Origin: Deinococcus aerophilus
Lineage (GTDB): Bacteria; Deinococcota; Deinococci; Deinococcales; Deinococcaceae
Assembly: GCF_014647075.1 (NCBI RefSeq)
Contig: NZ_BMOM01000001.1
Span: forward strand, 186,001 to 250,000
Length of the DNA: 64,000 bases
Direction: 5' to 3'
This document shows positions 30,759-39,267 of the stretch, one piece after another. Both the position numbers and the translations under genes were made by a program. The notes below the pieces were generated by a model. It was not told the origin of the DNA. It was given only the letters and a program-made list of their open reading frames with translations, and did not search any database. Each line of letters starts with the position of its first letter. Position 1 is the stretch's first letter.

Positions 30759-31325
30759 ATGTTGCACGCCCTGATCCTCTCGGACGGCCCATACACGCTG
30801 CGCCCCATGACGGAGGCCGACGTGGCGCCGCTGCGGGCACTGGCCGCCGCGCACGCGGGCGAGTATGCCCACATGGGCAGCTTTCCCACCGCCGGGCCGT
30901 ACTACACCGGGGCGCTCACAGCCCCGGACCAGATGCCCTTCGTGACGCTGGTGGGCGGCGAGCACGCCGGAGCGACCCGCTACATGGACATGAGGCCCGA
31001 GCACCGCCGCCTGGAAATCGGAAGCACCTGGCTGGCCCCCGCCCACATGCGCACGCCTGCCAACCGGACCTTCAAGCGGCTGCTGCTGGAACACGCCTTC
31101 GAGCAGATGGGAATCCTGCGCGTGGAACTCAAGACCGACATTCTGAACATCCGTTCGCAGCGCGCCATCGAGGGCCTCGGCGCGGTGAGAGAGGGCGTGC
31201 TGCGCCGGCACATGCTTCGTCCGGACGGCACGCAGCGCGACACGGTGATGTATTCCATCACGGCGGAGGAATGGCCGGAGGTCAGGGCGCGGCTTCCGGC
31301 TTCTTCAGCAGCGGATACGGATTGA
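30759..31325 (+). CDS. GNAT acetyltransferase, RimJ-like
   Basis: Acetyl-CoA dependent N-acetyltransferase. The fold is seen from [21 protein letters not shown] (N-terminal strand and helix) to [23 protein letters not shown] (about 128-150), the conserved late helix and strand of the RimJ/RimL subgroup. 188 residues. TACAGT ends 6 bases before the ATG (leaderless), so it has its own promoter although only 21 bp after the phosphatase gene. Its 3' end overlaps the convergent M23 gene by 44 bp. Confidence 0.85.
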   Translation: MLHALILSDGPYTLRPMTEADVAPLRALAAAHAGEYAHMGSFPTAGPYYTGALTAPDQMPFVTLVGGEHAGATRYMDMRPEHRRLEIGSTWLAPAHMRTPANRTFKRLLLEHAFEQMGILRVELKTDILNIRSQRAIEGLGAVREGVLRRHMLRPDGTQRDTVMYSITAEEWPEVRARLPASSAADTD

Positions 31326-31821
31326 TCGCCCCGCCGCCCGTATAGATGCCGTAGTGCAGGTGCGGGGGGGTGCCCTTTGCGTTGCCGCTGTCTCCCACGT
31401 AGCCCACCACGGTGCCCGCCTCGATCCATTCACCGCGCCGGAGGTCCGGATACCGTTCCAGGTGCGCGTAGTAGTGGCGCTGCCCGCCGGGGCCGAGCAG
31501 CATCACCGTGCGCCCGCCCAGCCCGTTGGGGCCGACATTCAGGACCATGCCGCGCGTGGTGGCACGGATGGGGGTGTGGCGCGCAGCGAAAATGTCAATG
31601 CCCTCGTGCCGGCGTCCCTGGCTGCGGGCCGCCCCCCAGGTGTCGGTAAGGCCCTGGCCCGGCAACGGATTGGGCAGACTGCCCTCCGCCGGAGCGGGGG
31701 CCGAGAGCAGCGCCGCGTAGCGCCGGGCATTCTCGATCTGCGGCCACAGCAGGTACAGCGCCCCGCCCAGCAGCGCCACAAAGATCAGCAGACCCAGCAG
31801 GCGCCTCATGGGGTTCAGCAT
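31282..31821 (-). CDS. Membrane-anchored M23 (lysostaphin-type) metallopeptidase
   Basis: 179 residues. An N-terminal membrane segment (about 8-27) anchors the protein with the catalytic domain outside. Zinc ligands of M23 are visible: His72 and Asp76 in RHEGIDI, and His156 in HLHYG with catalytic His154. These enzymes cut peptidoglycan cross-links; all motif residues are intact, so it is probably active. A second ATG at residue 5 is possible. The 3' end overlaps the GNAT gene tail to tail. Confidence 0.9.
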   Translation of the reverse strand: MLNPMRRLLGLLIFVALLGGALYLLWPQIENARRYAALLSAPAPAEGSLPNPLPGQGLTDTWGAARSQGRRHEGIDIFAARHTPIRATTRGMVLNVGPNGLGGRTVMLLGPGGQRHYYAHLERYPDLRRGEWIEAGTVVGYVGDSGNAKGTPPHLHYGIYTGGGAINPYPLLKKPEAAP

Positions 31822-31908
31822 GCCGTCTCAGGGCACGCAAGACCGGGGCGAAAGTTGCAGAGGCGCGGGCGCCCGGGCAGGGCCGGCGGCGGACCCTGAG
31901 CGTCCGAA

Positions 31909-31928
31909 ACATTGATGATCTTCAATGT
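31909..31928. promoter_or_regulatory. ArsR-type operator overlapping the ars promoter
   Basis: A perfect inverted repeat ACATTGA-TGATCT-TCAATGT. Its last base is the first base of the -10 box TATGCT (31928-31933), which itself lies 6 bases before the arsC GTG. Bound ArsR would block RNA polymerase. Confidence 0.75.
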
Positions 31929-31939
31929 ATGCTGGTCCC

Positions 31940-32455
31940 GTGTCCTCTGTACTCCCCACTCCAGACCCCGCCCAGCCGGCCCGCGTCCGGCGCGTCCTGA
32001 TCCTGTGTACCCACAACTCGGCACGCAGCCAGATGGCCGAGGCGTGGACGCGGCATCTGGCGCAGCAGGCGGGGGTGGCGCTGGAGGTCCACAGCGCGGG
32101 CAGCGAGGCCACGCTGGTCAAGCCCGGCGCACTCACCGTGATGGCCGAGGTGGGCCTGAGTCTGGAGGCGCACCGCAGCAAGACCCTGGAGGATCTGCCG
32201 GACCCCTGGAACTTCGACCACGTGATCACGGTGTGTGACAGCGCCGACGCCCGCTGTCCGGTGTATCCGGCCCGGACGGTGCGGCGCCACTACCCCTTCC
32301 GTGATCCCAGCGGCGGCCCGCTGGAGGACTGGCGGGCCGTGCGCGACGCGATGCAGCCGCAGTTTGCGGCCTTTGTGCAGGCGGTGGCAGGCGGGCAAGA
32401 GGCGCCGCCCAGCTTTACCGAATCCCGGCCCGCCCCTGCGGCCACGCCAGCATGA
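31940..32455 (+). CDS. arsC: Arsenate reductase, low-molecular-weight phosphatase type
   Basis: Reduces arsenate to arsenite, probably with thioredoxin. The P-loop CTHNSARS (Cys23 to Ser30) is the CxxNxxRS signature of the LMW-phosphatase-like ArsC, and the distal ENWDHVITVCDSA-like region here reads WNFDHVITVCDSADARCPVYP, supplying the second and third redox cysteines (about 96 and 103). 171 residues including a Pro-rich N-terminus (2-15). GTG at 31940 is set by the -10 box 6 bases upstream (leaderless). Its stop overlaps the next ATG (ATGA). First gene of arsC-aqp-arsR. Confidence 0.92.
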   Translation: MSSVLPTPDPAQPARVRRVLILCTHNSARSQMAEAWTRHLAQQAGVALEVHSAGSEATLVKPGALTVMAEVGLSLEAHRSKTLEDLPDPWNFDHVITVCDSADARCPVYPARTVRRHYPFRDPSGGPLEDWRAVRDAMQPQFAAFVQAVAGGQEAPPSFTESRPAPAATPA

Positions 32456-33162
32456 CCGAGGACGGCCCCGCCCTGCCGACCCTGTCCCGTGCGCTGGGAG
32501 CCGAGGCCCTGGGCACCTTCGCGCTGGTGTTCTTCGGGCCGGGGGCGGCGGTAGTGCAGGCCCAGACCGGGGCGCTGGGGCAACTCGGGGTGGCGCTGGT
32601 CTTCGGGCTGGTGGTCACGGTGGTGATCGCCGCCTTCGCGCCCATCAGCGGAGCGCACATCAATCCGGCGGCCACGCTGGCCTTGTGGCTGGCCGGGCGC
32701 TTTCCGGCGGCGCGGGCGCTGCCCTACCTGGGCGCGCAGCTGCTGGGAGCCGCGCTGGCGGGGGGACTGCTGCTGGTCCTGTTCGGCATCCGGGGAAACC
32801 TGGGCGTGACGGTGCCGTCGGGCAGCGTGGCGCAGGCGTTCGTGCTGGAAACAGTGATGACCTTTTTTCTGCTGCTCGTCGCGCTGCGCTCCGGGCTGCC
32901 GTGGGTGGTGGGCGGCGTGGTCGCGCTGGAGGCCGCCATGGGAGGGCCGATCACCGGAGCGAGCATGAATCCCGCCCGCAGTTTTGGCCCCGCCCTGGCG
33001 AGCGGCATCTGGACCGCCCACTGGCTGTACTGGCTGGCTCCGCTGCTGGGCGCGGCGCTCGCGGCGGCGGCCAACCGCTGGTTGTCCCCGGCAGAGCCGC
33101 TGGCCACCCATCCCACGGCGGCCCAGCGCTTCCGGCCTGACTCCGGCCCGGAAGCGCCATGA
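32452..33162 (+). CDS. MIP-family channel (AqpS-like, probable arsenite exit)
   Basis: 236 residues with six membrane helices and both pore motifs: NPA at 71-73 in GAHINPAAT and NPA at 173-175 in SMNPARS. It lies between arsC and arsR with ATGA overlaps on both sides, as in the Sinorhizobium meliloti ars operon where the aquaglyceroporin AqpS replaces an ArsB pump and lets arsenite flow out down its gradient. That role is inferred from context; sequence alone gives only a water/glycerol-type channel. Confidence 0.9.
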   Translation: MTEDGPALPTLSRALGAEALGTFALVFFGPGAAVVQAQTGALGQLGVALVFGLVVTVVIAAFAPISGAHINPAATLALWLAGRFPAARALPYLGAQLLGAALAGGLLLVLFGIRGNLGVTVPSGSVAQAFVLETVMTFFLLLVALRSGLPWVVGGVVALEAAMGGPITGASMNPARSFGPALASGIWTAHWLYWLAPLLGAALAAAANRWLSPAEPLATHPTAAQRFRPDSGPEAP

Positions 33163-33611
33163 CCGCGGCCCCTAAGGCGGGGGGCCGCGCGGAGGTACAC
33201 GGGTCTGGGGTGCACGGGGTTGGAGTTCGGGGGTCTGGGCTCCACGGACTGCAGGCCGCCGTATTCCGTGCGCTGGGGGACCCCCACCGCCTGCGGGCGC
33301 TGCACTTTCTGGCGACCGCCGAACCGTCGCGCTGTGCGAGTGGGGAGGGCGTGTGCGCCTGTGATCTGGTGGCGCACCTGGGCCTCTCGCAGCCCACCGT
33401 CAGCCACCACATGCGCGTGCTGGTGACGTGCGGACTGGTAGACGCCCGGAAGCGGGGCCGCTGGACCCATTACACCGTGTGTCCGGCGGGCCTGGAGGCG
33501 GGGCGGGCGGCGCTGAACGGGCTGCTGGGGGCGTCTGATTCTTCCGGTCCACCGGCCGCCGGGAGGATGGGCCGGGCCGGGCCGGACACCGACCGGTCCA
33601 GGTCCTGCTGA
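33159..33611 (+). CDS. arsR: ArsR/SmtB repressor
   Basis: Winged-helix repressor of about 110 core residues. The recognition helix is LSQPTVSHHMRVL (about 76-88). Cys59, Cys66 and Cys68 (in GVCACDL) lie at or next to the DNA-binding helix, as in the arsenite-sensing ArsR site. An odd N-terminal extension (residues 10-30) is a Gly/His/Val run made of imperfect HGSGVHG repeats, and the last 30 residues are Pro/Gly/Arg-rich. Translationally coupled to the channel gene, so the operon is autoregulated through the operator at 31909-31928. Confidence 0.9.
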   Translation: MTAAPKAGGRAEVHGSGVHGVGVRGSGLHGLQAAVFRALGDPHRLRALHFLATAEPSRCASGEGVCACDLVAHLGLSQPTVSHHMRVLVTCGLVDARKRGRWTHYTVCPAGLEAGRAALNGLLGASDSSGPPAAGRMGRAGPDTDRSRSC

Positions 33612-33693
33612 GGTCGGGGAGGCGCGGCTCAACTCGCGGCTCAACTGAAATTTGCCGCAGTGTCCCTTGCGGCCTGGGCAGTACAATCCCCGG

Positions 33694-34965
33694 ATGCCGG
33701 TTGGCCTTCCTCCTTCCCAAGTCTCCTCTTCCTGCTTCCTGTGGACCCTGCCCGGGGGGCTGCGGGTGGCCTTTGAACGCCGGGCGGGGCCGGGCTTCGC
33801 CTTCGACCTGCGCCTGCCCCACGGCAGCGCCCACGATCCCCGCGGGCAGGAGGGCGCGGCGGGCATGCTGGAGGAATGGCTGTTCAAGGGTGCGGCCGGA
33901 CGGAGTGCCCGGGCGTTGCAGGACGCCTTTGATGACCTGGGGGTGCGCCGGAGCGGCGGTGTAGGCCCCGAGGCGACCCGGCTGGGAGCCAGCGGCCTGA
34001 AGGATGACCTGGGCGCGGCGCTGGCCCTGGTGGCGGACGTGCTGCTGCGGCCTACCCTGCCCGAGGCCGAACTGCCGGTGCTGAAGGACCTGGCCCGCCA
34101 GGACCTGGAAGCGCTGGAAGACAGCCCCGCCGACCGGCTGGCGCTGGGAGCCCGCGAGGCGGCCTTTGCGCGTCCCGCCGGGTCGGTTCTCGCCGGATTC
34201 GCTCACCCGGCGAGCGGCACGCTGCAGGGGCTCGCGGCCCTGACGGCGGCGGGCCTGCGCGCCCATCTGGAGGGCTACGGCCAGGCCGGCAGCGTGCTGG
34301 GGCTGGTGGCCGATCTGGAACCGGAGGCGGCGCTGGACCTCGCCGTGGGCGCTCTGGGTGGGCTGCGCTCCGGGAGTTGTCCCCAGGTAGAGGCGGTGTT
34401 CCAGCCCCGCGTGCGGGTCCACCTGGCCGATGCGGACGCCGAACAGACGCACCTGAGCCTGACCGCTCCGGGCGTTGCGCCCACCGACCCGCGCTGGCTG
34501 CCGTGGCAGGTGGCCCTGAGCGCCCTCTCGGGCGGCAGCGCCAGCCGGCTGTTTCACGCCGTGCGCGAGGAGCGTGGACTGGCCTACGCGGTCAGCGCCT
34601 CGCCGGTGATGCTGGGTGGGCGCGGCTTTCTGACGGCCTATGCCGGCAGCACGCCCGCCCGCGCCCCCGAGACGCTGCAGGTCATGCTCGCCGAACTGGC
34701 CCGCCTGCCGCGTGGCCTGAGCGCCGAGGAGTTCCGGCGTGCCCGCGCGGGCCTGAGTGCGAGCGTGGTCTTCGGGGCCGAGTCGGCCCGCGCCCGCGCC
34801 CACGCCCTGACCCGCGACGTGGCCGTGTTCGGGCATGTGCGTCCGCTCACCGAGTTGAGGTGCCGTCTGGCGGCCTTAACGCTGGAGGGCATCAACGGAT
34901 TTCTGGAAGACTACGATCCGGCGTCGGCCCTCACCACCGTGACCCTGGGGCCTGAGGATGTCTGA
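33694..34965 (+). CDS. M16-family peptidase-like protein, non-catalytic subunit
   Basis: 423 residues with the two-domain M16 fold, but the zinc motif HxxEH is absent; the matching place reads [10 protein letters not shown] (about 57-66). It retains the C-terminal half pattern with the Arg/Tyr stretch [13 protein letters not shown] (about 290-302). Such inactive subunits pair with an active one encoded next door, as in Thermus and Sphingomonas heterodimers. The ATG at 33694 is set by TACAAT ending 6 bases upstream (leaderless). Its 3' end overlaps the active subunit gene by 8 bases. Confidence 0.85.
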   Translation: MPVGLPPSQVSSSCFLWTLPGGLRVAFERRAGPGFAFDLRLPHGSAHDPRGQEGAAGMLEEWLFKGAAGRSARALQDAFDDLGVRRSGGVGPEATRLGASGLKDDLGAALALVADVLLRPTLPEAELPVLKDLARQDLEALEDSPADRLALGAREAAFARPAGSVLAGFAHPASGTLQGLAALTAAGLRAHLEGYGQAGSVLGLVADLEPEAALDLAVGALGGLRSGSCPQVEAVFQPRVRVHLADADAEQTHLSLTAPGVAPTDPRWLPWQVALSALSGGSASRLFHAVREERGLAYAVSASPVMLGGRGFLTAYAGSTPARAPETLQVMLAELARLPRGLSAEEFRRARAGLSASVVFGAESARARAHALTRDVAVFGHVRPLTELRCRLAALTLEGINGFLEDYDPASALTTVTLGPEDV

Positions 34966-36202
34966 GATGGTGTCCGGGCCGCTGCGCCACCACCTTGTCA
35001 ACGGCCTCACGCTGCTGCTGGCCCCCGATCCACACGCGCAGACCGTGGCCGCCGGGTACTTCGTGAACACCGGGGCGCGCGACGAGCGGGCACACGAGAT
35101 GGGCGTCAGTCATTTTCTCGAACACCTGATGTTCAAGGGGTCCGAGCGGCTGCCGGCCGGAGTGCTGAACGGGCGCCTGGACGATCTGGGCGGGCAGTCC
35201 AACGCCTTTACCGGCGAGGAGGCCACCGTTTACCACGCCGCGTGCCTGCCCGAGCAGACGGCCGAACTGCTCGACACCCTGACCGAGCTGATGCGCCCGG
35301 CGCTGCGCCCCGAGGACCTGGAAGCCGAGCGCGGCGTGATTCTGGAAGAGATTGCCATGTATGCCGACCAGCCCGGTGTGCGCGTCATCGACGAGGTGCG
35401 GGCAGATTACTGGGGAGGCCACCCGCTGGGACACCTGATTCTGGGGACGGTCCAGACAGTGGGGGCCCTGACCCGCGACGCCCTGGTCCGCAACCACCGC
35501 GAACGCTACGGTGCCGACCGCGTCACGCTGGCATTGACCGGGGCCTTTGACGCACAGGCGGTGCTGGACTGGGCGCAGCTTCACCTGACAGGGTGGCCGG
35601 CTGCGGCTTCGCCCGCTCTGGAAGCCCCACCCGTTCCCGTGCATCCGGGGCACACGCGCGTCGTCCATGATCCCGAGCTGGCACGCGTGCAGGTGGCGGC
35701 GGCGGCTCCCGGCCTGCCGGTGACCCATCCGCTGCGCGAGGCGGCGGGCGTGCTGGCCGACCTGATCGGCGGCGAGAACGGCGCGCTGTACTGGGCGTTG
35801 CTGGATACCGGGCTGGCCGACAGCGCCGATCTGGCGCACCTGGAATACCGCGACGCCGGAAGCTTCGAGGGAGGATTCTCGTGCGATCCGGCCCGGACCC
35901 AGGACGTGCTGAACACGTTCCGGACGGTCCTGCGAAACGCCGAAAGCCTGATCACGGACGTGGCCGTGCGCCGCGCCGCCCGCAAGCTCGCTGTCTCCAC
36001 GCTGCTGCGGGCCGAGACCCCGGAGGGTCAGCTGTTTGCGCTGGGGATGGAACATCTGGCGACCGGGCGGGCCGTGACCACCGAGGAACTGGTGGACCGC
36101 TGTGCCCGGGTCAGTGCCGAGGACGTGCGCGAGGTGCTGCGTCTGTGTCCGCTGGACCGCCTGACCGTGGTGGCCCTGGGACCGCTGGAGAAGCTGGTTT
36201 AG
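34958..36202 (+). CDS. M16-family zinc metallopeptidase, catalytic subunit
   Basis: 414 residues. HFLEH (about 50-54) in [13 protein letters not shown] is the inverted zinc motif with catalytic Glu, and the downstream Glu ligand is in [14 protein letters not shown] (about 124-137). [13 protein letters not shown] follows the usual substrate strand. With the preceding inactive partner it probably forms a clamshell peptidase acting on small unfolded peptides. Start overlaps the upstream gene, so the subunits are made together. Convergent with mqnA. Confidence 0.93.
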   Translation: MSEMVSGPLRHHLVNGLTLLLAPDPHAQTVAAGYFVNTGARDERAHEMGVSHFLEHLMFKGSERLPAGVLNGRLDDLGGQSNAFTGEEATVYHAACLPEQTAELLDTLTELMRPALRPEDLEAERGVILEEIAMYADQPGVRVIDEVRADYWGGHPLGHLILGTVQTVGALTRDALVRNHRERYGADRVTLALTGAFDAQAVLDWAQLHLTGWPAAASPALEAPPVPVHPGHTRVVHDPELARVQVAAAAPGLPVTHPLREAAGVLADLIGGENGALYWALLDTGLADSADLAHLEYRDAGSFEGGFSCDPARTQDVLNTFRTVLRNAESLITDVAVRRAARKLAVSTLLRAETPEGQLFALGMEHLATGRAVTTEELVDRCARVSAEDVREVLRLCPLDRLTVVALGPLEKLV

Positions 36203-36263
36203 GAAGCGGGGCGCGGTGACGGCCCGCCTGTGGGCGGCGTCAGAGCAGACCGCCGAACTGGTC

Positions 36264-37103
36264 CTAGCGGGCGGGCCGCTCTCCAAAACGCAGCGGGGCG
36301 TGGCCGGGCACTGCCTTGGCGGCAAATTCTTCGAGGCCCAGGCGGTCGGGAGCTTCTAAGTGATAGCGGAAGTTCCACAGATAGTGCTGCACCACCCGTT
36401 CGGGCAGGCCCAGGCGGGCGGCGTGCCGCTGTGCCACTTCTGCCAGGTGGCCGATTCCGTCGCGGCGGGCAACCCGCATGGCCTGGATCAGGGCGGCGGG
36501 CGGGGGCCGGTCCTTGCGGTAGGCCCACACGGCGAAGGTAAAGGGATGGCCGGTCAGCCGAAACCACTCCTCGGCCAGGTCGGTCACGGTGATGCCGCGC
36601 CCGCTGTCCGGCAGCATGGTCATGGTGCGCTCGGGGGTCAGCGGCCCCACCACCCGGTACCACTCGCGCAGGGCGCTGTCCCCGATTCTCAGGACCCCGT
36701 CGTATCCGCTGTTCAGCAGGTCCTCGGCCTCGCCCTCGGCGCGTTCCAGGGCGGGAGACAGGCCGCGCCCGCGCAGCAGCACCTCCAGCAGGGCCACGCT
36801 CATGGCCGACTGCGCGGTCAGGGCAATGCGGCGCAGTTCCTGCAGGGGGCGCGTATGAAACAGATTGACCGAGTACACCGGCCCCAGCACGGCCACGCTG
36901 AAATCCGGCAGGGCCTCCAGCGTATCGGCGTTGCGGATAAATTCCACCGCGCTGATGTTGGCGATGTCCACCTGCCCCGACAGCAGCGCGGCGTTCATCT
37001 GGGTCGGCACTCCCGTGATGGCGCTGACTTGCGGGGGCAACACCAGCGAATCGAGAATCGGCGCAACATTGGTGAAATGAATCCAGCCGGCGCGGTAGGT
37101 CAT
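36264..37103 (-). CDS. mqnA: Chorismate dehydratase, futalosine menaquinone pathway
   Basis: Catalyses the first committed step, chorismate to 3-enolpyruvyl-benzoate. Periplasmic-binding-protein-like fold seen in TYRAGWIHFTNVAPI (1-16), the LLSGQVDIANISAVEF strand-turn (about 40-55) and the GYDGVLRIGDSALRE block (about 133-147) typical of MqnA. 279 residues, no signal peptide, cytoplasmic. Downstream of mqnE with two small genes in between, same strand, 52 bp after the last of them. Confidence 0.9.
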   Translation of the reverse strand: MTYRAGWIHFTNVAPILDSLVLPPQVSAITGVPTQMNAALLSGQVDIANISAVEFIRNADTLEALPDFSVAVLGPVYSVNLFHTRPLQELRRIALTAQSAMSVALLEVLLRGRGLSPALERAEGEAEDLLNSGYDGVLRIGDSALREWYRVVGPLTPERTMTMLPDSGRGITVTDLAEEWFRLTGHPFTFAVWAYRKDRPPPAALIQAMRVARRDGIGHLAEVAQRHAARLGLPERVVQHYLWNFRYHLEAPDRLGLEEFAAKAVPGHAPLRFGERPAR

Positions 37104-37155
37104 TCACGCCCCGGATGGAGGGCGGGGGAAGCGGTGCCCCACCCGGCCGGCCGCC

Positions 37156-37500
37156 TCACGGCACCACCTGCACGCTGACCGCTGCCCAGACATCGCTGCG
37201 CCGCGCATAGACCCGCAGAAAGCTCTGCACCCGTTCGCCGTCGGCATACAGCGTGCCGCGCGTCACCGCCGTGTCTCCGAACACGCGTGAGGCGTGGCGT
37301 TCGAACACCAGGGTGGCGGGAGGATTGTGGGCCATGCCCTCCAGCAGGTCGCGCTTGAACACCACCTGTCCGTCCGGGAAAAAGGCCATCCAGTCGTCCG
37401 CGAGCACCTCCGCCATTCTGGCAGGGTCGCGCCAGTGGTACGCGGCGTTCCAGCGGTCGTCAAGCAGCAGCACGGCATTCAGGTCACTCGGCGACGTCAC
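37156..37500 (-). CDS. SnoaL/NTF2-like (DUF4440-type) small protein
   Basis: 114 residues with the cone-fold pattern: LLLDDRWNAAYHWRDPARMAEVLADDWMAFFPDG (about 11-44), then alternating strands to the end. The fold is used for many enzymes and binding proteins; no substrate can be assigned. GTG start, with 17 bases overlapping the preceding small membrane protein gene. Its place between mqnE and mqnA suggests co-expression with menaquinone synthesis. Confidence 0.75.
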   Translation of the reverse strand: MTSPSDLNAVLLLDDRWNAAYHWRDPARMAEVLADDWMAFFPDGQVVFKRDLLEGMAHNPPATLVFERHASRVFGDTAVTRGTLYADGERVQSFLRVYARRSDVWAAVSVQVVP

Positions 37501-37696
37501 GGCCTCGCCTCCAGGATGCCAGGAGCACGATCAGACCCGCCAGCAGCCAGCCCCCGGCAACGATCCACAGCGCGGAGTGCCAGGCGGCAGGCACCCCCAC
37601 GAAGAATGTGCGGCCCACCACCCACAGCAGCGCGGGTGCGAGCAGCATGATTCCTCCCACGTAGGCCAGCGCCCGTCGCCGTGCTCCTGGCGTCAA
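37484..37696 (-). CDS. Small membrane protein with two helices
   Basis: 70 residues, two membrane helices (about 10-30 and 38-62) and basic ends (GARRRALAY, SWRRGRD). The TTG start overlaps the mqnE stop (TTGA) and its end overlaps the SnoaL-like gene, so it is translationally coupled in the mqn operon. Not recognised; a role in anchoring or menaquinone handling would be speculation. Confidence 0.65.
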   Translation of the reverse strand: MTPGARRRALAYVGGIMLLAPALLWVVGRTFFVGVPAAWHSALWIVAGGWLLAGLIVLLASWRRGRDVAE

Positions 37697-38838
37697 TCGG
37701 CGGCCTCCGTCTCGCGGGGGGCGAAGGTCTGCAGCTCGTTGTAGTACGCATCACGCAGGACCGGGGTGCGGCCCGCGTGCTGGATCATGCGGATCATGCC
37801 CGCCTCGGACAGCGCCATGGGGCTGGTCGCGCCCGCCGCGTGGGCAATGTGCTCCTCCTGAATGGTGCCGTCGATGTCGGACACGCCCCAGTCCAGGCTG
37901 ACCTGCGTGAGTTCCGAGCCGATCATTACCCAGTAGCCCTTGATATGAGGAAAATTGTCCAGGTAGATGCGCGCCACCGCGAGGTTGCGCAGGTCGTCCA
38001 GGCCGGTGGTGAAGTCGGTCTTGCCCAGGTTCTGGGCGAGGGTGTTGCCCAGCGGCTGAAAGGCCAGCGGAATGAAGGCGTGGAAGCCGCCCCCAAAGCG
38101 GGCCACACTGTCGTCCTGAAGCTGTCTCAGGCGGTCCATGTGGTCCAGCCGCTCCTCCAGCGTCTCGATGTGGCCGTAGAGCATGGTCGCGTTGGTCCGC
38201 ATGCCCAGGCTGTGGGCCTCGTGGTGAATCTGCAGCCACTTGTCGGCCCTGACCTTGTTCTTCGCCACCTGCCGGCGCACGCGGTCGGCAAAGATCTCCG
38301 CGCCGCCGCCGGGCATGGCGCTCAGGCCCGCGTCCTGCAGCTCGCGCAGAACCTCCAGGGTGGGTTTCTTGCTGATCTTGCTGAGATGCTCGATCTCGGC
38401 GGCGGTAAAGGCCTTGACCTGAAGGTCCGGGAACGCCTCTCGCAGCTTCCGGACCATGGCGGGGTAGTACTCCCACCGGTGGTTGGGGTGGTGGCCGCTG
38501 CTCATGTGCAGCTCGGTGATGCCGGGCAGGTAGCGGCGGTGAACCTGCTCCACCACCTCCTCGGGGCTGTAGTCCCAGGCGCGGTCCTCGTTCTTGTGGG
38601 CCGCGAAGGCGCAGAAGGTGCAGCCCACGTAACAGATGTTGGTAAATTCCAGCCGCATCGAGTGAACGAAATAGACCTTGTCGCCGTGCAGCCGCTCCTT
38701 GCGCAGATTTGCCAGCCGCATCAGCGCATTCAGGTCACGGGTGTGGAACAGGCGCAGGCCGTCTTCAAAGGTCAGCCGCTCGCCCGCCTCCACCTTCTCC
38801 ACAATGGGAGCGAGGGTCTGGTCACGGAGCCATTTCAT
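37693..38838 (-). CDS. mqnE: Aminofutalosine synthase, radical SAM
   Basis: Second step of the futalosine pathway, joining 3-enolpyruvyl-benzoate and S-adenosylmethionine-derived radical to aminofutalosine. The [4Fe-4S] motif CxxxCxxC is Cys69, Cys73, Cys76 in CYVGCTFC, followed by the family-typical AFAAHKNEDRAWDYSPEE. SSGHHPNHRWEYY and GMRTNATMLYGHIE are further MqnE/MqnC-type blocks; the length (381) and sequence favour MqnE. TATCCT ends 7 bases before the ATG (leaderless). First gene of the mqnE, 2TM, SnoaL-like, mqnA run. Confidence 0.9.
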   Translation of the reverse strand: MKWLRDQTLAPIVEKVEAGERLTFEDGLRLFHTRDLNALMRLANLRKERLHGDKVYFVHSMRLEFTNICYVGCTFCAFAAHKNEDRAWDYSPEEVVEQVHRRYLPGITELHMSSGHHPNHRWEYYPAMVRKLREAFPDLQVKAFTAAEIEHLSKISKKPTLEVLRELQDAGLSAMPGGGAEIFADRVRRQVAKNKVRADKWLQIHHEAHSLGMRTNATMLYGHIETLEERLDHMDRLRQLQDDSVARFGGGFHAFIPLAFQPLGNTLAQNLGKTDFTTGLDDLRNLAVARIYLDNFPHIKGYWVMIGSELTQVSLDWGVSDIDGTIQEEHIAHAAGATSPMALSEAGMIRMIQHAGRTPVLRDAYYNELQTFAPRETEAAD

Positions 38839-38955
38839 GTTCTGGAGGATACGCCCGCCGCAGGGGGCGAAGTGTCTGCGGTGCGGCAGATGGGCGGTGC
38901 GGCCCGACCGGCAGTGTCTGGAACACCCCGGGCCCCGTGGGGGTACGCTGTGGGA

Positions 38956-39267
38956 GTGAAGAACGCGTCACATCAGCACGACCCGCCCGCCGAGCGCTGG
39001 ACGGTGGACGGCATTGAGGACAGTCCGGACGGCCCGCTGGCCCGTCTGGAACGTGAGGACGGCACCACCTTCGATCTGCCGCTGCGGAACTTGCCCGCAG
39101 GGGTGCGGGAGGGCGACCTGCTGGACCTTCAGGACGGCCCGGACGGCGTGAGCGCCCGCATTCTGGACCGGGAAACCCGGGAGCGCCGGGCAGCCATGCA
39201 GGCCCGCCTGGACGCCCTGAACAGCGCCGATGACGGTGCGGCGGACGATGGGGAGATCACGGTATGA
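38956..39267 (+). CDS. DUF3006 family protein
   Basis: 103 residues. Strand-rich DUF3006 core RWTVDGIEDSPDGPLARLEREDGTTFDLP (about 14-42) with LPAGVREGDLLDL, then a charged helix with RETRERRAAMQARLDAL. GTG start is set by TACGCT (38944-38949) ending 6 bases upstream (leaderless). Its stop overlaps the next ATG (ATGA). DUF3006 proteins commonly sit beside ComEC-like metallo-beta-lactamase proteins, as here; function unknown. Confidence 0.8.
   Translation: MKNASHQHDPPAERWTVDGIEDSPDGPLARLEREDGTTFDLPLRNLPAGVREGDLLDLQDGPDGVSARILDRETRERRAAMQARLDALNSADDGAADDGEITV

Noticed and set aside
37681..38955. Plus-strand frame running into the DUF3006 gene
   Set aside because: The part before 38956 is antisense to mqnE. 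The real start is the GTG at 38956, marked by a -10 box 6 bases upstream.
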